Source of the DNA: Chloroflexi bacterium HGW-Chloroflexi-4
GTDB lineage: Bacteria > Chloroflexota > Anaerolineae > Anaerolineales > Anaerolineaceae
Direction of reading: 5' to 3'
Assembly (NCBI GenBank): GCA_002840715.1
Contig: PHBW01000013.1
Location: 105,992-169,991 of the forward strand
DNA length: 64,000 nucleotides
The notes below the pieces were generated by a model, which did not search any database, had not been told where the DNA came from, and saw only the letters and a list, made by a program, of their open reading frames with translations. This document shows, in pieces, positions 9,482 through 19,259 of this stretch. How positions within the stretch are numbered: the stretch's first letter is position 1; each line of letters starts with the position of its first letter. Both the position numbers and the translations under genes were made by a program.

Positions 9482-10387
9482 ATGACTCTATCTTATGATG
9501 GTAAAAAGCTTCGGACCATAAATTTTCTCATCTTTCCACTAGTCATGTTTATTGTTATTGTTGCCAGTTGTATTTATGGTTTTATATTATCGCGTGGAAC
9601 CAATGTTGTTGCAATATTCATATTTATTCATTTTTTTAGAATAATTTTATCCGTTATTTTCTTCATGCTGTTTTTTTCAATAATGTATACCGTAGGTCAA
9701 GTTGGCCTTGGCGACCGTCAAAATCTTTTGGTATTTATTAATTTAGGTGTATGGTTGCCTTTAATAATTGCATTTATTCTTTCTTTTACCAGTCTGGATA
9801 ATAAACCTCAAACAGTTTTAAATGAGATAAACACTAAATTATTCCCTGTTATTGAAGATTTCTTTTCACAAAAATCAATCAAACCGCTGGATCAAAGACA
9901 AAACCCTAAAGCACCGTATTTCATAGTAGATGCTTCTGTAAGAATTGACGAGAAAGGTGATTACATTTTTTCAACACCAGCAGAGATTGATGATGACCAA
10001 AATAATTATGCACAAGATGAAAGCCAGCCCACCAACTATTCTAATACTTATAAACAAGATCTACACCTTCTGCAAATTTTTCAATCTGGTCAACAAATAG
10101 AATCATATAAAAGCATCGCTGTAATCGTGCACGATTGGGTTTTAACTGGAAGAATGGTTAAATTAGATTATGGAAGTGTCCCCGAACTTAGACAACAAGT
10201 GAAAATATATATTGTCGATGTAGCTACCTGGCAAGTGATTGATGAACTAAGTCCAATAATTGGAGGAAGAGCTATAAGGCCTTTTGGCGGTCCTGGAGCA
10301 GGAACTATATATATTAAGGAAGTTCGAGGGAAAGAAGTTAAAGAGTCTAAAATACGAAATGCTTTGGATAAACTTAGCTGGGAATGA
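9482..10387 (+). CDS. Unrecognised membrane-anchored protein
   Basis: 301 residues from the ATG at 9482, which is preceded at good distance by GAAGGA; a TTG at 9467 in the same frame would place that ribosome site inside the gene. The N-terminal about 110 residues contain three strongly hydrophobic segments, and the remaining about 190 are hydrophilic. The middle is Asn/Gln/Asp-rich, and the C-terminal part looks beta-rich, with a glycine cluster GGRAIRPFGGPGAG near the end. I do not recognise a family. It stands alone between two terminators, in a locally AT-rich stretch compared with the operons on both sides. Confidence 0.7.
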   Translation: MTLSYDGKKLRTINFLIFPLVMFIVIVASCIYGFILSRGTNVVAIFIFIHFFRIILSVIFFMLFFSIMYTVGQVGLGDRQNLLVFINLGVWLPLIIAFILSFTSLDNKPQTVLNEINTKLFPVIEDFFSQKSIKPLDQRQNPKAPYFIVDASVRIDEKGDYIFSTPAEIDDDQNNYAQDESQPTNYSNTYKQDLHLLQIFQSGQQIESYKSIAVIVHDWVLTGRMVKLDYGSVPELRQQVKIYIVDVATWQVIDELSPIIGGRAIRPFGGPGAGTIYIKEVRGKEVKESKIRNALDKLSWE

Positions 10388-10454
10388 TTTTTACTTTTTT
10401 ATGAGATTATTGAAAGAATATCTTTTCATTGTCATTTTTTAAACTCTTCTAAAT

Positions 10455-10488
10455 GAGAATCCCTTACATAGAATAATGTAAGGGATTC
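10455..10488. terminator. Bidirectional terminator between convergent genes
   Basis: Perfect 14-bp stem AGAATCCCTTACAT / ATGTAAGGGATTCT with a 6-base loop. It lies between the plus-strand membrane protein and the 3' end of nuoN on the minus strand, with AT-rich flanks on both sides. Confidence 0.8.
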
Positions 10489-10511
10489 TGTTATTAATTT
10501 AAAATATTTAC

Positions 10512-11960
10512 CTAAAACCCTATCGCCGCCCAATTGGAAATACCAAACCACGGCGCAAGCACTACACCCATGACCGTAACCAAAACCAGACAGAGGATCA
10601 GCCCAATCAGCCATAAGGGCTCTTTAACTTTCAGCGGTGTGTTTTCAGCAGGTTCATCCACGTACATAATTTTCAATACCCTCAGATAGTAGTAAAGCCC
10701 TATCACCGAGTTGATCACACCCACAATCGCCAGCCATGCCCAACCCGATTCCACAGCTGCGCCAAAAACAAGCAGTTTTGCAAAAAATCCGCCAAAGGGT
10801 GGAATGCCGCCCAGAGAAAGCAGCCCGATCAACATGGCCAAAGCCAGCCCTGGAGAGCGCTTGCTCAATCCGGCATAAGCTGCCAGACTGTCTGAGCCCG
10901 TCTTTCTGCCAATCCAACCCACGATGGCGAAGAGAGCCAGATTGGTCACCAGATAAGCCATCAGGTAGTAAATTGCACCGCTGACACCGAGGGTCGAATG
11001 GCTTGTCAGCCCAACCAGAATATAGCCAGCCTGCGCAATGGAAGAGTACGCCAGCAGACGTTTGATGTTCTTTTGAGGAATGGCGACCAGATTACCTGTA
11101 AACATGCTGGCGACCGCCAGAGCGGCGATGAGTGCCTGCCAGACCTCGGCACTGTTGGCATCAAACAGGATCATCAAAACACGGATCAAGGCTGCAAACC
11201 CGGCTGCTTTTGATGCCGTCGAAAGAAACCCGGTAACGGAGGTTGGCGCGCCTTCATACACATCAGGCGCCCAAAAATGGAAGGGAGCAGCGCTAATTTT
11301 GAAGGCAAACCCGGCCAGTACCAAGACAACCGCAACCACCACACCGGCCAACGGAACTTGCTGGGCAATCACGCCCTGCGCAATATCAAAAAGTTGGGTT
11401 GTACCGCTGAAGCCGTAGATCAAACTGAAACCATAGACCATGATCGCAGAAGACATACCGCCAAAGAGGAAATATTTGAGTCCTGCTTCGACCGATTTTT
11501 CTTCCTTGACCTTGATGCCAGCCATCACGTAAAGCGGAATGGAGGCAGTTTCAATGGCTAAAAAGAGCATTATCAAATCACAGGAAGCAGCCATCAAGCT
11601 CATCCCCAGAGTTGAAAAGACCAGCATCATGTAAAACTCAGGCCGGCAGCGGATGGTTTCTTCTGTGCATGAAAATATGGCGGTAACTGCAGCGCCGAAC
11701 AAGAAGATCAGTCTGAAGACAAATGTAACCGAATCCAAACGGAGCATGCCGCCCCACATCAAGATGGGCTCAGCTTTGGGCATGGCAAACAAGAAGGCTG
11801 AAACAATTGCCAGAATCATACCTCCGGCAGTGATGCATCCCAATACTTGTTTGCACTTATCACGATTTATAATGCTGATAACGATTAATACACCCGCCAG
11901 CACTATCATTAATAATTCAGGCATAATCGCCAAAGTCATTTGAGCAACTGTGAGTGTCAT
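10512..11960 (-). CDS. nuoN: NADH-quinone oxidoreductase subunit N
   Basis: 482 residues, about 14 transmembrane helices, antiporter-like subunit of the complex I membrane arm. The pumping residues are in place: Glu in LAIETASIPLYVMAG (helix 5) and Lys in GFAFKISAAPFHFWAPDVYEGAP (helix 7). The second half has the usual KRLLAYSSIAQAGYI block. It is the last gene of the minus-strand nuo operon, and its ATG directly follows the TAG stop of the preceding nuoM. Confidence 0.93.
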   Translation of the reverse strand: MTLTVAQMTLAIMPELLMIVLAGVLIVISIINRDKCKQVLGCITAGGMILAIVSAFLFAMPKAEPILMWGGMLRLDSVTFVFRLIFLFGAAVTAIFSCTEETIRCRPEFYMMLVFSTLGMSLMAASCDLIMLFLAIETASIPLYVMAGIKVKEEKSVEAGLKYFLFGGMSSAIMVYGFSLIYGFSGTTQLFDIAQGVIAQQVPLAGVVVAVVLVLAGFAFKISAAPFHFWAPDVYEGAPTSVTGFLSTASKAAGFAALIRVLMILFDANSAEVWQALIAALAVASMFTGNLVAIPQKNIKRLLAYSSIAQAGYILVGLTSHSTLGVSGAIYYLMAYLVTNLALFAIVGWIGRKTGSDSLAAYAGLSKRSPGLALAMLIGLLSLGGIPPFGGFFAKLLVFGAAVESGWAWLAIVGVINSVIGLYYYLRVLKIMYVDEPAENTPLKVKEPLWLIGLILCLVLVTVMGVVLAPWFGISNWAAIGF

Positions 11961-13433
11961 CTATGCACCTCCCACTAGCGAAAGAATATGGCTGACGCCG
12001 CCTTGAATCATCGGCACCAACAGGGAGGGTATCAAACCGATCAAAATCATGAGTAATGACAATCCAACCACCACAATCTTATCCATTATTGAAATATCGC
12101 TCATGCCTGCGCGGATGGGTTCAGGTGTTTCACCAAAGAAGACTCTGCGCACCACCAGCAGAATATAAGCCGCTGTCACCACAATGGAAATTGCCGAAAT
12201 AATTGCGACCAGGGGCATGGTCTTCCAAGCCCCAAGATAAATTGGAATCTCTGCTACAAACCCCGAGAAACCGGGCATGCCCATCGAAACCAGGCCGCCC
12301 ACCACAAAGCCGATCATTGCCAGCGGCATGTGTTTGGCAAGACCTCCCAACTCGGCCAGGTTGCGGGTATGTGCACGGTCGTAGACCATTCCGACCACAG
12401 AAAAGAAGAGAGCAGTCATGATGCCGTGTGAGAACATCTGCAAGCCTGCACCGGTGAGTCCTTCAGGCGTCAGCGTAGCGAACCCGATAAAGACCAACCC
12501 CATATGCGAGACCGAGGAAAAACCGATCACATACTTGAAATCCGTTTGGATCATGGCAATGAACGCGCCATAAACTACGTTGATAGTCGCCAGAATGAGC
12601 ACTGCAGGCGCCCAGAATTGCATTCCATCTGGTAGAAGCATCAAACCAGCTCGTAAGGCGGCAAAAGCGCCCACTTTCATCTCAACACCTGCCAAGAGCA
12701 TTGACACTGCCGTGGGTGCGGCTACGTGTCCATCTGGCGCCCAACTGTGAAACGGAAAGAGACCGCCTAAAACGCCAAACCCGATAAAAATGAACGGGAA
12801 CCATAATTTCTGTACTGCCAATCCAAAACCAGCTTGTTCAAGCGCCAGTAGATCAAAAGTGTGCAATCCGGAAGAGAAGTAGATCGCCAAAACGCCAACC
12901 AGCGCCACCACCGATCCGAGGAAGAGATAGAGGGTCAGCTTCATGCCACCGTATTCCTTGGTCTTCGGAGACCCCCACATCACAATCATCAAATACTTGG
13001 GGAAGACCGCCAACTCAAAGAAGAAGAACAAAACAAACAAATCCAGTGATGCAAAAACGCCAAACACACTCGAAGCAAGAAACATGATGAAAGCAAAAAA
13101 TTCTCGGGCGCGGTCTTCCACTTTCCATGAAACCATCACACCGCACAAGACCACTATGCCAGCCAATAGTTCAAGCGGCAGACTGAACCCGTCCACACCC
13201 AGGTGATAAGAGATACCCAGAGCGGGCAGCCATTGCATTTGCTCAACAAATTGGTAGCCAGCGGCAACTTTATCATAGGCTGCAAACAAATAAACCGAGA
13301 TCACAAAGGTAACGAGAGAAACTCCCAAAGCAATGCTGCGGATAAGTCCGCGTTTGCCGGCAGGCAGCAGCAGCAACACCACCCCTGCAAAAAGGGGAAG
13401 AAGAATCAAAACACTGAGAAACGGAAAGGTCAT
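11961..13433 (-). CDS. nuoM: NADH-quinone oxidoreductase subunit M, divergent paralogue
   Basis: 490 residues, polytopic antiporter-like subunit. Helix-5 Glu is kept (FFFFELAVFPKYLM, E140) and Lys253 of the helix-8 region is present (GVEMKVGAFA). However, the segment aligned to AFAIKVPVWPFHTW of the neighbouring NuoM reads GFGVLGGLFPFHSW, so the helix-7 lysine is Leu222. The following APDGHVAAPTAVSMLLAG is a variant subgroup signature. It sits 9 bases after the other nuoM and directly before nuoN. Whether it still moves a proton cannot be told from the sequence. Confidence 0.9.
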   Translation of the reverse strand: MTFPFLSVLILLPLFAGVVLLLLPAGKRGLIRSIALGVSLVTFVISVYLFAAYDKVAAGYQFVEQMQWLPALGISYHLGVDGFSLPLELLAGIVVLCGVMVSWKVEDRAREFFAFIMFLASSVFGVFASLDLFVLFFFFELAVFPKYLMIVMWGSPKTKEYGGMKLTLYLFLGSVVALVGVLAIYFSSGLHTFDLLALEQAGFGLAVQKLWFPFIFIGFGVLGGLFPFHSWAPDGHVAAPTAVSMLLAGVEMKVGAFAALRAGLMLLPDGMQFWAPAVLILATINVVYGAFIAMIQTDFKYVIGFSSVSHMGLVFIGFATLTPEGLTGAGLQMFSHGIMTALFFSVVGMVYDRAHTRNLAELGGLAKHMPLAMIGFVVGGLVSMGMPGFSGFVAEIPIYLGAWKTMPLVAIISAISIVVTAAYILLVVRRVFFGETPEPIRAGMSDISIMDKIVVVGLSLLMILIGLIPSLLVPMIQGGVSHILSLVGGA

Positions 13434-13442
13434 GATGCTCCT

Positions 13443-14975
13443 CTAAAACCAGCGCATTACGGTCTGGTTGATGATGGTTAATATCCAGCTTGGCCAAATT
13501 CCAATCGACAAGATCAAGATCATCAAAGGCACGATAACAACCAGTTCGCGCACATTGATCTCAGATATTCTGCCCGCCCAGGTTTCATTAAATGGACCCT
13601 GAAGCACCAGCTTGATTGCTTTCAACACATATACACCGGTAAACAACAATCCGATCATGCTAACGGCTGTCAGCGCCATGTAAATCGGCCAAACGCCCCG
13701 TACGATCATAAACTCGGAAACAAAGCCGTTCAACCCAGGCAGCCCCAATGAAGCCATCGATAAGAAGATCAGGATGGCGCCGTAATTTGGGACGATGGCA
13801 AATAAACCGCCAAACTTATCGAGCATGCGCGTATGAGCACGGTCATATAAAACCCCTACCAGGAAGAACATTCCTGCGGCGCTCAAGCCGTGATTGAACA
13901 TTTGCAGCACCGCACCATTAACTGCAATCACGCTGCTTTGTCTGACTGCTGGATCCGTGTTTCCGCCAGCCCAGGCTGCAGCCGCAACTGCCAATATGAC
14001 AAACCCCATGTGGTTGATGGATGAATAAGCCACAAGACGTTTGAAATCAGTCTGACTGGCTGCCGAGAGGGCGCCAAAAACGATAGCCGCCACGGCCAAA
14101 GCCGCAAGCCAACCTGCATATTTTGCCGATTCAACCGGGAAGAGCGGCAGCACCAGTCGTAAAAAGCCGTAAGCTCCTAGTTTCAATAGCACGCCAGCCA
14201 GAATCATTGATCCACCGGTGGGAGCTTCGGTATGGGCATCGGGCAGCCAGGTGTGGAAAGGCCATACGGGTACCTTTATGGCAAAAGCAATAACAAATGC
14301 CCAGAATGCAATCGCCTTAACAATTTCATAGGGGATCTTGAATATTGTGCCTTCCTGCAGGAAAGGCCAGGATTTGAGTATCTCCACAAGATCAAAGGTA
14401 CCCATCAACACACCCAGCAATTGGATGGCAAGCAGCAATCCTAATGAGCCGCCCATGGTAAAGAGGATGAACTTTAACGATGCGTAATTCCGCTTATCGC
14501 CGCCCCACAGGTTGATCAAGAAATACATGGGCACCAGACCGATCTCCCAGAATAAAAAGAAGATCAGCAAATCAAGCGAGACAAAGACACCCAGAATGCC
14601 GGTTTCCAAAAAAAGGAACAAAGCCATGAAAGCTTTGACGTTTTCTTTAATATTGAAAGAGGTCAAAATCGAAAGGGGCGTCAACAAAGCAGTCAAAAGC
14701 ACCATCGTCAGTGAAATGCCATCGAGGCCAAAATGGATACTCGAATGGATCACCTCAAACCAGGGGATGATCATCTCAAACTGAAAGTGAGCCTCAGCCT
14801 TGGGCTGATAGTTCAACCATAAGAGGACAGTCAAAAACAATGGTAGCAAACTGATTCCCAAAGCGCTCCAACGTATGAGTTCAACCTTTTTGCCGGGAAT
14901 CAGCAGCAATAACAGCCCACCCAAAACTGGAATCAGAACAAGCCAGGCGAGAATCGGAATTGAAAGAAAGTTCAT
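13443..14975 (-). CDS. nuoM: NADH-quinone oxidoreductase subunit M, canonical copy
   Basis: 510 residues, polytopic. Canonical pumping residues are present at positions that match E. coli numbering: E144 in FWEIGLVPMYFLINLWGG and K234 in FAIKVPVWPFHTWLPDAH. The second-half block TDFKRLVAYSSINHMGFV and the family motif MFNHGLSAAGMFFLVG are also visible. It lies between nuoL and the divergent nuoM in one operon, so the arm would have four antiporter-like subunits (L, M, M, N). Confidence 0.93.
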   Translation of the reverse strand: MNFLSIPILAWLVLIPVLGGLLLLLIPGKKVELIRWSALGISLLPLFLTVLLWLNYQPKAEAHFQFEMIIPWFEVIHSSIHFGLDGISLTMVLLTALLTPLSILTSFNIKENVKAFMALFLFLETGILGVFVSLDLLIFFLFWEIGLVPMYFLINLWGGDKRNYASLKFILFTMGGSLGLLLAIQLLGVLMGTFDLVEILKSWPFLQEGTIFKIPYEIVKAIAFWAFVIAFAIKVPVWPFHTWLPDAHTEAPTGGSMILAGVLLKLGAYGFLRLVLPLFPVESAKYAGWLAALAVAAIVFGALSAASQTDFKRLVAYSSINHMGFVILAVAAAAWAGGNTDPAVRQSSVIAVNGAVLQMFNHGLSAAGMFFLVGVLYDRAHTRMLDKFGGLFAIVPNYGAILIFLSMASLGLPGLNGFVSEFMIVRGVWPIYMALTAVSMIGLLFTGVYVLKAIKLVLQGPFNETWAGRISEINVRELVVIVPLMILILSIGIWPSWILTIINQTVMRWF

Positions 14976-14990
14976 ATGTGTTTCCTACTC

Positions 14991-17177
14991 TCAGATTTGA
15001 ACGAAATAAACGACCGCTGCAGCGATCAAAACAATGAACAAGACCGCCAGACCCATGTAATGCTGAATCTTGCCATTTTGCATGCGTCTAAACAAACTGC
15101 CCAGCCCTTTAGTGCCGTCAGCCAAACCATCGCCTGCACCGTTAACCACCGGCAGATCAAACCCAAAGCGGAAGAGTCTGCCCAAACCATTACCCAAGCG
15201 GCCAATGCCGTTCAGTGCTCCATCAATAATCGTTTGGTCAATCAATTGGTATGATATTTTTTCTGCAATCCATCCAGCAGGTCTGATGAAAACAACTTCG
15301 TAAAATTCATCCACCCAGTATTTGTTTTGAAACACTTTGAAGAAAAAGCCAAGGCTTTTTTCCATCGGGTCCATTTGTGCCGCGGTTTTAAATCTACGGT
15401 TAACCAACCAGCCCAGTGTTAAACCACCAAGTGATACAACCAGCGAAGTTAAGAGGGGAACTAGTGAATGCTCTTCACCGTGTGCGCTTTCGACCATTGA
15501 ACCTAAGAAAGTCTGGAACCAGGCTGGAGAGAAATGTCCGAGAATTGGAAATTCTTTTGGAATCCCCACCCACCCTGCAGTCAGGGCGAAAAATGCAAGA
15601 ATCAAGAGCGGGGTCGTCATCACCGGTTTAGTTTCAGATGCATGTTTGGCGGCTTCGCTGCGCGGTTCACCGAAAAAGACCATCGTGATCTGCCTCGCCG
15701 TGTAAAATGCCGTCAGCAGGGCTGCCAACGCCAACATAATAAAAACTGCCATGTGCGATCCTAAAAATGCACCTGATAGGATTTCGTCTTTTGACCAGAA
15801 ACCAGCTGTGATCAACGGAAAACCCGAGAGTGCCAGGCCGCCAGCCAGGAAAGACCAAAAGGTGCGCGGCATTTTTGTGCGCAGGCCGCCCATCTGGCGC
15901 ATGTCTTGCGGATCAATGTGATCGCCAGAGTGCAGCACGCCGTGTTCCATACCGTGGATCACCGAACCTGAACCCAAGAACAGCAAAGCTTTGAAAAACG
16001 CATGCGTCATGAGGTGAAAAGCCGCGGCCGTGAAAGCCCCGATGCCCAACGCGGCGATCATGTATCCCAACTGGGATATGGTTGAATATGCCAACACGCG
16101 CTTGACATCATTTTGTCCCATGGCAATCGTGGCCGCAAATAATGCCGTGAACGCCCCGATGCTGGCCATGATGGTCATGGTCGGGTTAAGCGTATCACCT
16201 GGGTGCCACCCTGCTGAAATCAACGGAAAGAAACGGATCACCATATACACACCGGCTGACACCATCGTGGCTGCATGGATCATGGCAGAAACTGGTGTGG
16301 GACCTTCCATGGCGTCGGGCAGCCAAACATGCAGCGGGAATTGAGCAGATTTGCCTATTGTTCCGATAAATAATAACAAACCGACCAGGCCAGCCCATGA
16401 TAAACCGAGGACGGGCGACACGGTTGTCGAAAGTGTTTCTAACACTGCCGGATTTGTAAGGATTTCTTTAAAACTTAAACTGCCGGTCAGTGAATACAAA
16501 GCTGCCAGCCCGAGCAGTATGAAGACATCGCCAATACGCGTGGTGATAAAGGCTTTGATGGCTGCCTTGCGTGCGGATTCTTTGCCATACCAGAATCCGA
16601 TCAATAAATAAGAGCACAGCCCCATGATCTCCCAGCCGATGTAAAGCGTTAGCAAATTATCACTTACAACCAACAAGTACATGGCAAAAGCAAAAAGACT
16701 GATAAGGGCAAAAAAGCGGGCATACATGGGTTCAATGGAAAGCACGCGGTGACTCTTGCCGTGTTCAGTTACATCCGCGCCGTGGGGCGGCAAGCCGGGG
16801 CGATCATGATCACCTTTGGGTTGCCCAAAATTGTGATAACCCACGCTGTAGATGAAGATCATCAGCACCGTCCAAGCGACAAAGAAGAGCATCACCGCAG
16901 TCAATGGATCGACCATCACACCGATCTTAAGCCAGGTGTCACCAGTCGGCAGCCAATTGATTTCACTGCCAAAAGGTGCCGTTGCAAGGGATGTAGCACT
17001 AAGCGCCTTGAAAAAGACTATCATGCTGCCAATAAACGATAAACCGGCAGCCAGAAGGGCCGTCCCGTGGCTGGCGCGGTTCGACTTATTGACCAGCAAC
17101 AAGATCACCGCAAAAGCCACCAGAGGCGGCAGCGGGATCAACCAGATAAGTGTATTTAGTGAAAGGATCGAATTCAA
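14991..17177 (-). CDS. nuoL: NADH-quinone oxidoreductase subunit L
   Basis: 728 residues, clearly longer than E. coli NuoL (613). Antiporter core motifs are intact: Glu in GWEIMGLCSYLLIGFW and Lys in GTIGKSAQFPLHVWLPDAMEG. A hydrophilic insertion of about 35 residues rich in His/Gly/Asp sits near residues 115-150. The C-terminal part carries the long lateral-helix region (about 590-690) and an extra final transmembrane helix. The extra length is what a longer lateral helix spanning an additional NuoM would need (inference). It starts 4 bases after nuoK. Confidence 0.92.
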   Translation of the reverse strand: MNSILSLNTLIWLIPLPPLVAFAVILLLVNKSNRASHGTALLAAGLSFIGSMIVFFKALSATSLATAPFGSEINWLPTGDTWLKIGVMVDPLTAVMLFFVAWTVLMIFIYSVGYHNFGQPKGDHDRPGLPPHGADVTEHGKSHRVLSIEPMYARFFALISLFAFAMYLLVVSDNLLTLYIGWEIMGLCSYLLIGFWYGKESARKAAIKAFITTRIGDVFILLGLAALYSLTGSLSFKEILTNPAVLETLSTTVSPVLGLSWAGLVGLLLFIGTIGKSAQFPLHVWLPDAMEGPTPVSAMIHAATMVSAGVYMVIRFFPLISAGWHPGDTLNPTMTIMASIGAFTALFAATIAMGQNDVKRVLAYSTISQLGYMIAALGIGAFTAAAFHLMTHAFFKALLFLGSGSVIHGMEHGVLHSGDHIDPQDMRQMGGLRTKMPRTFWSFLAGGLALSGFPLITAGFWSKDEILSGAFLGSHMAVFIMLALAALLTAFYTARQITMVFFGEPRSEAAKHASETKPVMTTPLLILAFFALTAGWVGIPKEFPILGHFSPAWFQTFLGSMVESAHGEEHSLVPLLTSLVVSLGGLTLGWLVNRRFKTAAQMDPMEKSLGFFFKVFQNKYWVDEFYEVVFIRPAGWIAEKISYQLIDQTIIDGALNGIGRLGNGLGRLFRFGFDLPVVNGAGDGLADGTKGLGSLFRRMQNGKIQHYMGLAVLFIVLIAAAVVYFVQI

Positions 17178-17181
17178 TGGA

Positions 17182-17496
17182 TTAGCCTTTCATCGTGTCA
17201 ATTTCGTTGGCAACGACCGTTTGTTTTTGTCTATATGCCGAGATAATCATCGCCAGACCTACAGCGGCTTCAGCCGCAGCCACCACAAAGATAATAATTA
17301 CGAAAACCTGTCCGCGTAAGTCGCCTGTTTCAGCATATAAATAGCGCCAGAAAGCCAGCAGGTTGATATTTGCAGCATTTAGCATCAGCTCAATAGAAAT
17401 CAAAATTCCTACCGAATTTCTGCGGGTGATAACCCCAAACAAGCCGATACAAAAGATCAAAGCGGCAAGGAGAAGATACCAATACAAAGGAATCAT
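17182..17496 (-). CDS. nuoK: NADH-quinone oxidoreductase subunit K
   Basis: 104 residues with three transmembrane helices, normal for NuoK. The family signature NSVGILISIELMLNAANINLLAF is present with its conserved helix-2 Glu, as is the second Glu in VAAAEAAVGLAMI. Both belong to the polar axis of the membrane arm. The start overlaps the nuoJ stop by 4 bases. Confidence 0.93.
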   Translation of the reverse strand: MIPLYWYLLLAALIFCIGLFGVITRRNSVGILISIELMLNAANINLLAFWRYLYAETGDLRGQVFVIIIFVVAAAEAAVGLAMIISAYRQKQTVVANEIDTMKG

Positions 17497-18014
17497 TTCT
17501 TTTTCTCCTTTCGCTCGTAAGCCACATAGATAGCGCCGATTAAAGCCGCCAATAGTAAAATCGATGTAACCTCAAAAGGCAGAGTAAATCCATCTGGCGC
17601 GGTAAGGGCTAATCCAAGCACGCCTACATTAAGCTGCTCAGCAGAAAGTGGAGATGTCAAATTTTGAAGCGGTGCCCAAGATTTTAGTGAAACAACCAGG
17701 CCTGCAAAAATAATACTGACAATCACAAGTGTCACAAGCGTCGCACGGTTGAATTGGTCCCCCTTATCTTCAAGCGCACGTCTTGTGAGCATAGTGGCAA
17801 AAATAATTAGGATGGCAATGGCACCAACATAAACCAGAACCTGCACGACAGCGAAAAAACTCGCTTCAAGCATCGCAAAAACAACTGCCACACCCAGAAG
17901 CGCCAACACAAACCATAATGCTGAATGGATCATCCGTTTCGCTGTGACACTCATAATCGATGAGAACAAGACTACCGCGGAAGTTATCAAAAACAGGATC
18001 TGCATGCCGGTCAT
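17493..18014 (-). CDS. nuoJ: NADH-quinone oxidoreductase subunit J
   Basis: 173 residues with five hydrophobic segments. Conserved NuoJ features are RMIHSALWFVLALLGVAVVFAMLEASFFAVVQVLVYVGAIAILIIF in helices 2-3, containing the strictly conserved Tyr of helix 3 and the pi-bulge glycine. Its ATG overlaps the nuoH stop and its own stop overlaps nuoK. Confidence 0.92.
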   Translation of the reverse strand: MTGMQILFLITSAVVLFSSIMSVTAKRMIHSALWFVLALLGVAVVFAMLEASFFAVVQVLVYVGAIAILIIFATMLTRRALEDKGDQFNRATLVTLVIVSIIFAGLVVSLKSWAPLQNLTSPLSAEQLNVGVLGLALTAPDGFTLPFEVTSILLLAALIGAIYVAYERKEKKK

Positions 18015-19237
18015 TGGGCTGCCTCCTTTTCGACAACGGGAAGTATTTCAGGTCGTGCCAATGGACGTGCCTTGCCTGTGACAACTTGAATCGGGTTACG
18101 TTTACGATAAGCGGTGATCATACGATCAGCTAGCAGCCACAAAAGAACATTTACTATTACCAATGCCCCAATCCGTACGAGTGTCATCTCGTGCGGAATG
18201 GATTTGTCAACCAGGGCGGTCACCAACAATGTAACCAAAGCGAGGGGAGTCAATATTTTCCAATTGAGTGCCATCATTTGGTCAATTCTAAAACGAGGCA
18301 AAGTGAAACGAATTGCCAACATCAAGAAATAAACCACCAGTGTTTTTATTAACATGTAGGCTCCACCGAGCACGGGCATCTGCTCGACTCCTGGACCCTG
18401 CCAGCCGCCAAGAAAGATGGTGGTGAATACGATGGCAGAAGTGAAGGCATGTAGAAAATCAGCCACAAAGAACATACCGAACTTTAAACCTGAATATTCA
18501 ATGTTGTAGCCGGCAACTAATTCTGAATCCGCTTCAATTAAATCGAACGGTGCACGGCCGTTTTCTGCGATGGAACAGATAAAGAAAATAACGCACGCCA
18601 CCGGTGCATATATAATGAAGGGAATCTTCTGCGCCTGAACAATTTCATTTAAGCCCATCGATCCACTGAACATGACCGGGATCAATAATACAATCACCAT
18701 TGGTACTTCGTAACTAATGAGCTGCGCGACAGCTCGAAAAGCCCCAAGCAATGCATACTTGTTGTTTGAACCGAACCCTGCCAAAATAATCGCCATCTCT
18801 CCTAAACCACCAATGGCGATTATGAATAAGAGCGCAACATTGATATTCGCACCGAAGACAGTTTCAGAAAATGGAATCACGGCCCAAATAGCCAGCACGG
18901 CTGCAACAGCAAGTATTGGCGCAAGATTGAATGGAATCTTGTCTATCCCAACAGGATTAATATATTCCTTAGTGAAAATCTTAAGCATATCAGCTATGGA
19001 TTGAAAGATACCCCAGGGTCCCACGCGATTTGGACCAAGCCGGTCTTGAAAACGACCACCTATTTTTCGCTCAGCCCAGATCAGCATGGTGGTAAAGAGC
19101 ATTGCACCAAGACAGATTAAAACAGCCCCGACCAGATATAAAAGGGTGTTTACTAAATTAATAGGCAAACCCCAACCTAAAAGCAGTTGGGTCAGCCAGT
19201 TAATCACCCACGGAACAGGATCATAAATAAAGTTCAT
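18011..19237 (-). CDS. nuoH: NADH-quinone oxidoreductase subunit H
   Basis: 408 residues, about eight transmembrane helices. The quinone-site/first-loop signature WAERKIGGRFQDRLGPNRVGPWG and the acidic loop EADSELVAGYNIEYSG are textbook NuoH. The C-terminal tail of about 40 hydrophilic residues is longer than in E. coli. In this operon nuoH follows nuoA directly, whereas the usual order has B-C-D-E-F-G between them. Confidence 0.94.
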   Translation of the reverse strand: MNFIYDPVPWVINWLTQLLLGWGLPINLVNTLLYLVGAVLICLGAMLFTTMLIWAERKIGGRFQDRLGPNRVGPWGIFQSIADMLKIFTKEYINPVGIDKIPFNLAPILAVAAVLAIWAVIPFSETVFGANINVALLFIIAIGGLGEMAIILAGFGSNNKYALLGAFRAVAQLISYEVPMVIVLLIPVMFSGSMGLNEIVQAQKIPFIIYAPVACVIFFICSIAENGRAPFDLIEADSELVAGYNIEYSGLKFGMFFVADFLHAFTSAIVFTTIFLGGWQGPGVEQMPVLGGAYMLIKTLVVYFLMLAIRFTLPRFRIDQMMALNWKILTPLALVTLLVTALVDKSIPHEMTLVRIGALVIVNVLLWLLADRMITAYRKRNPIQVVTGKARPLARPEILPVVEKEAAQ

Positions 19238-19259
19238 TCATTTACTCCAATGCTTGTTC

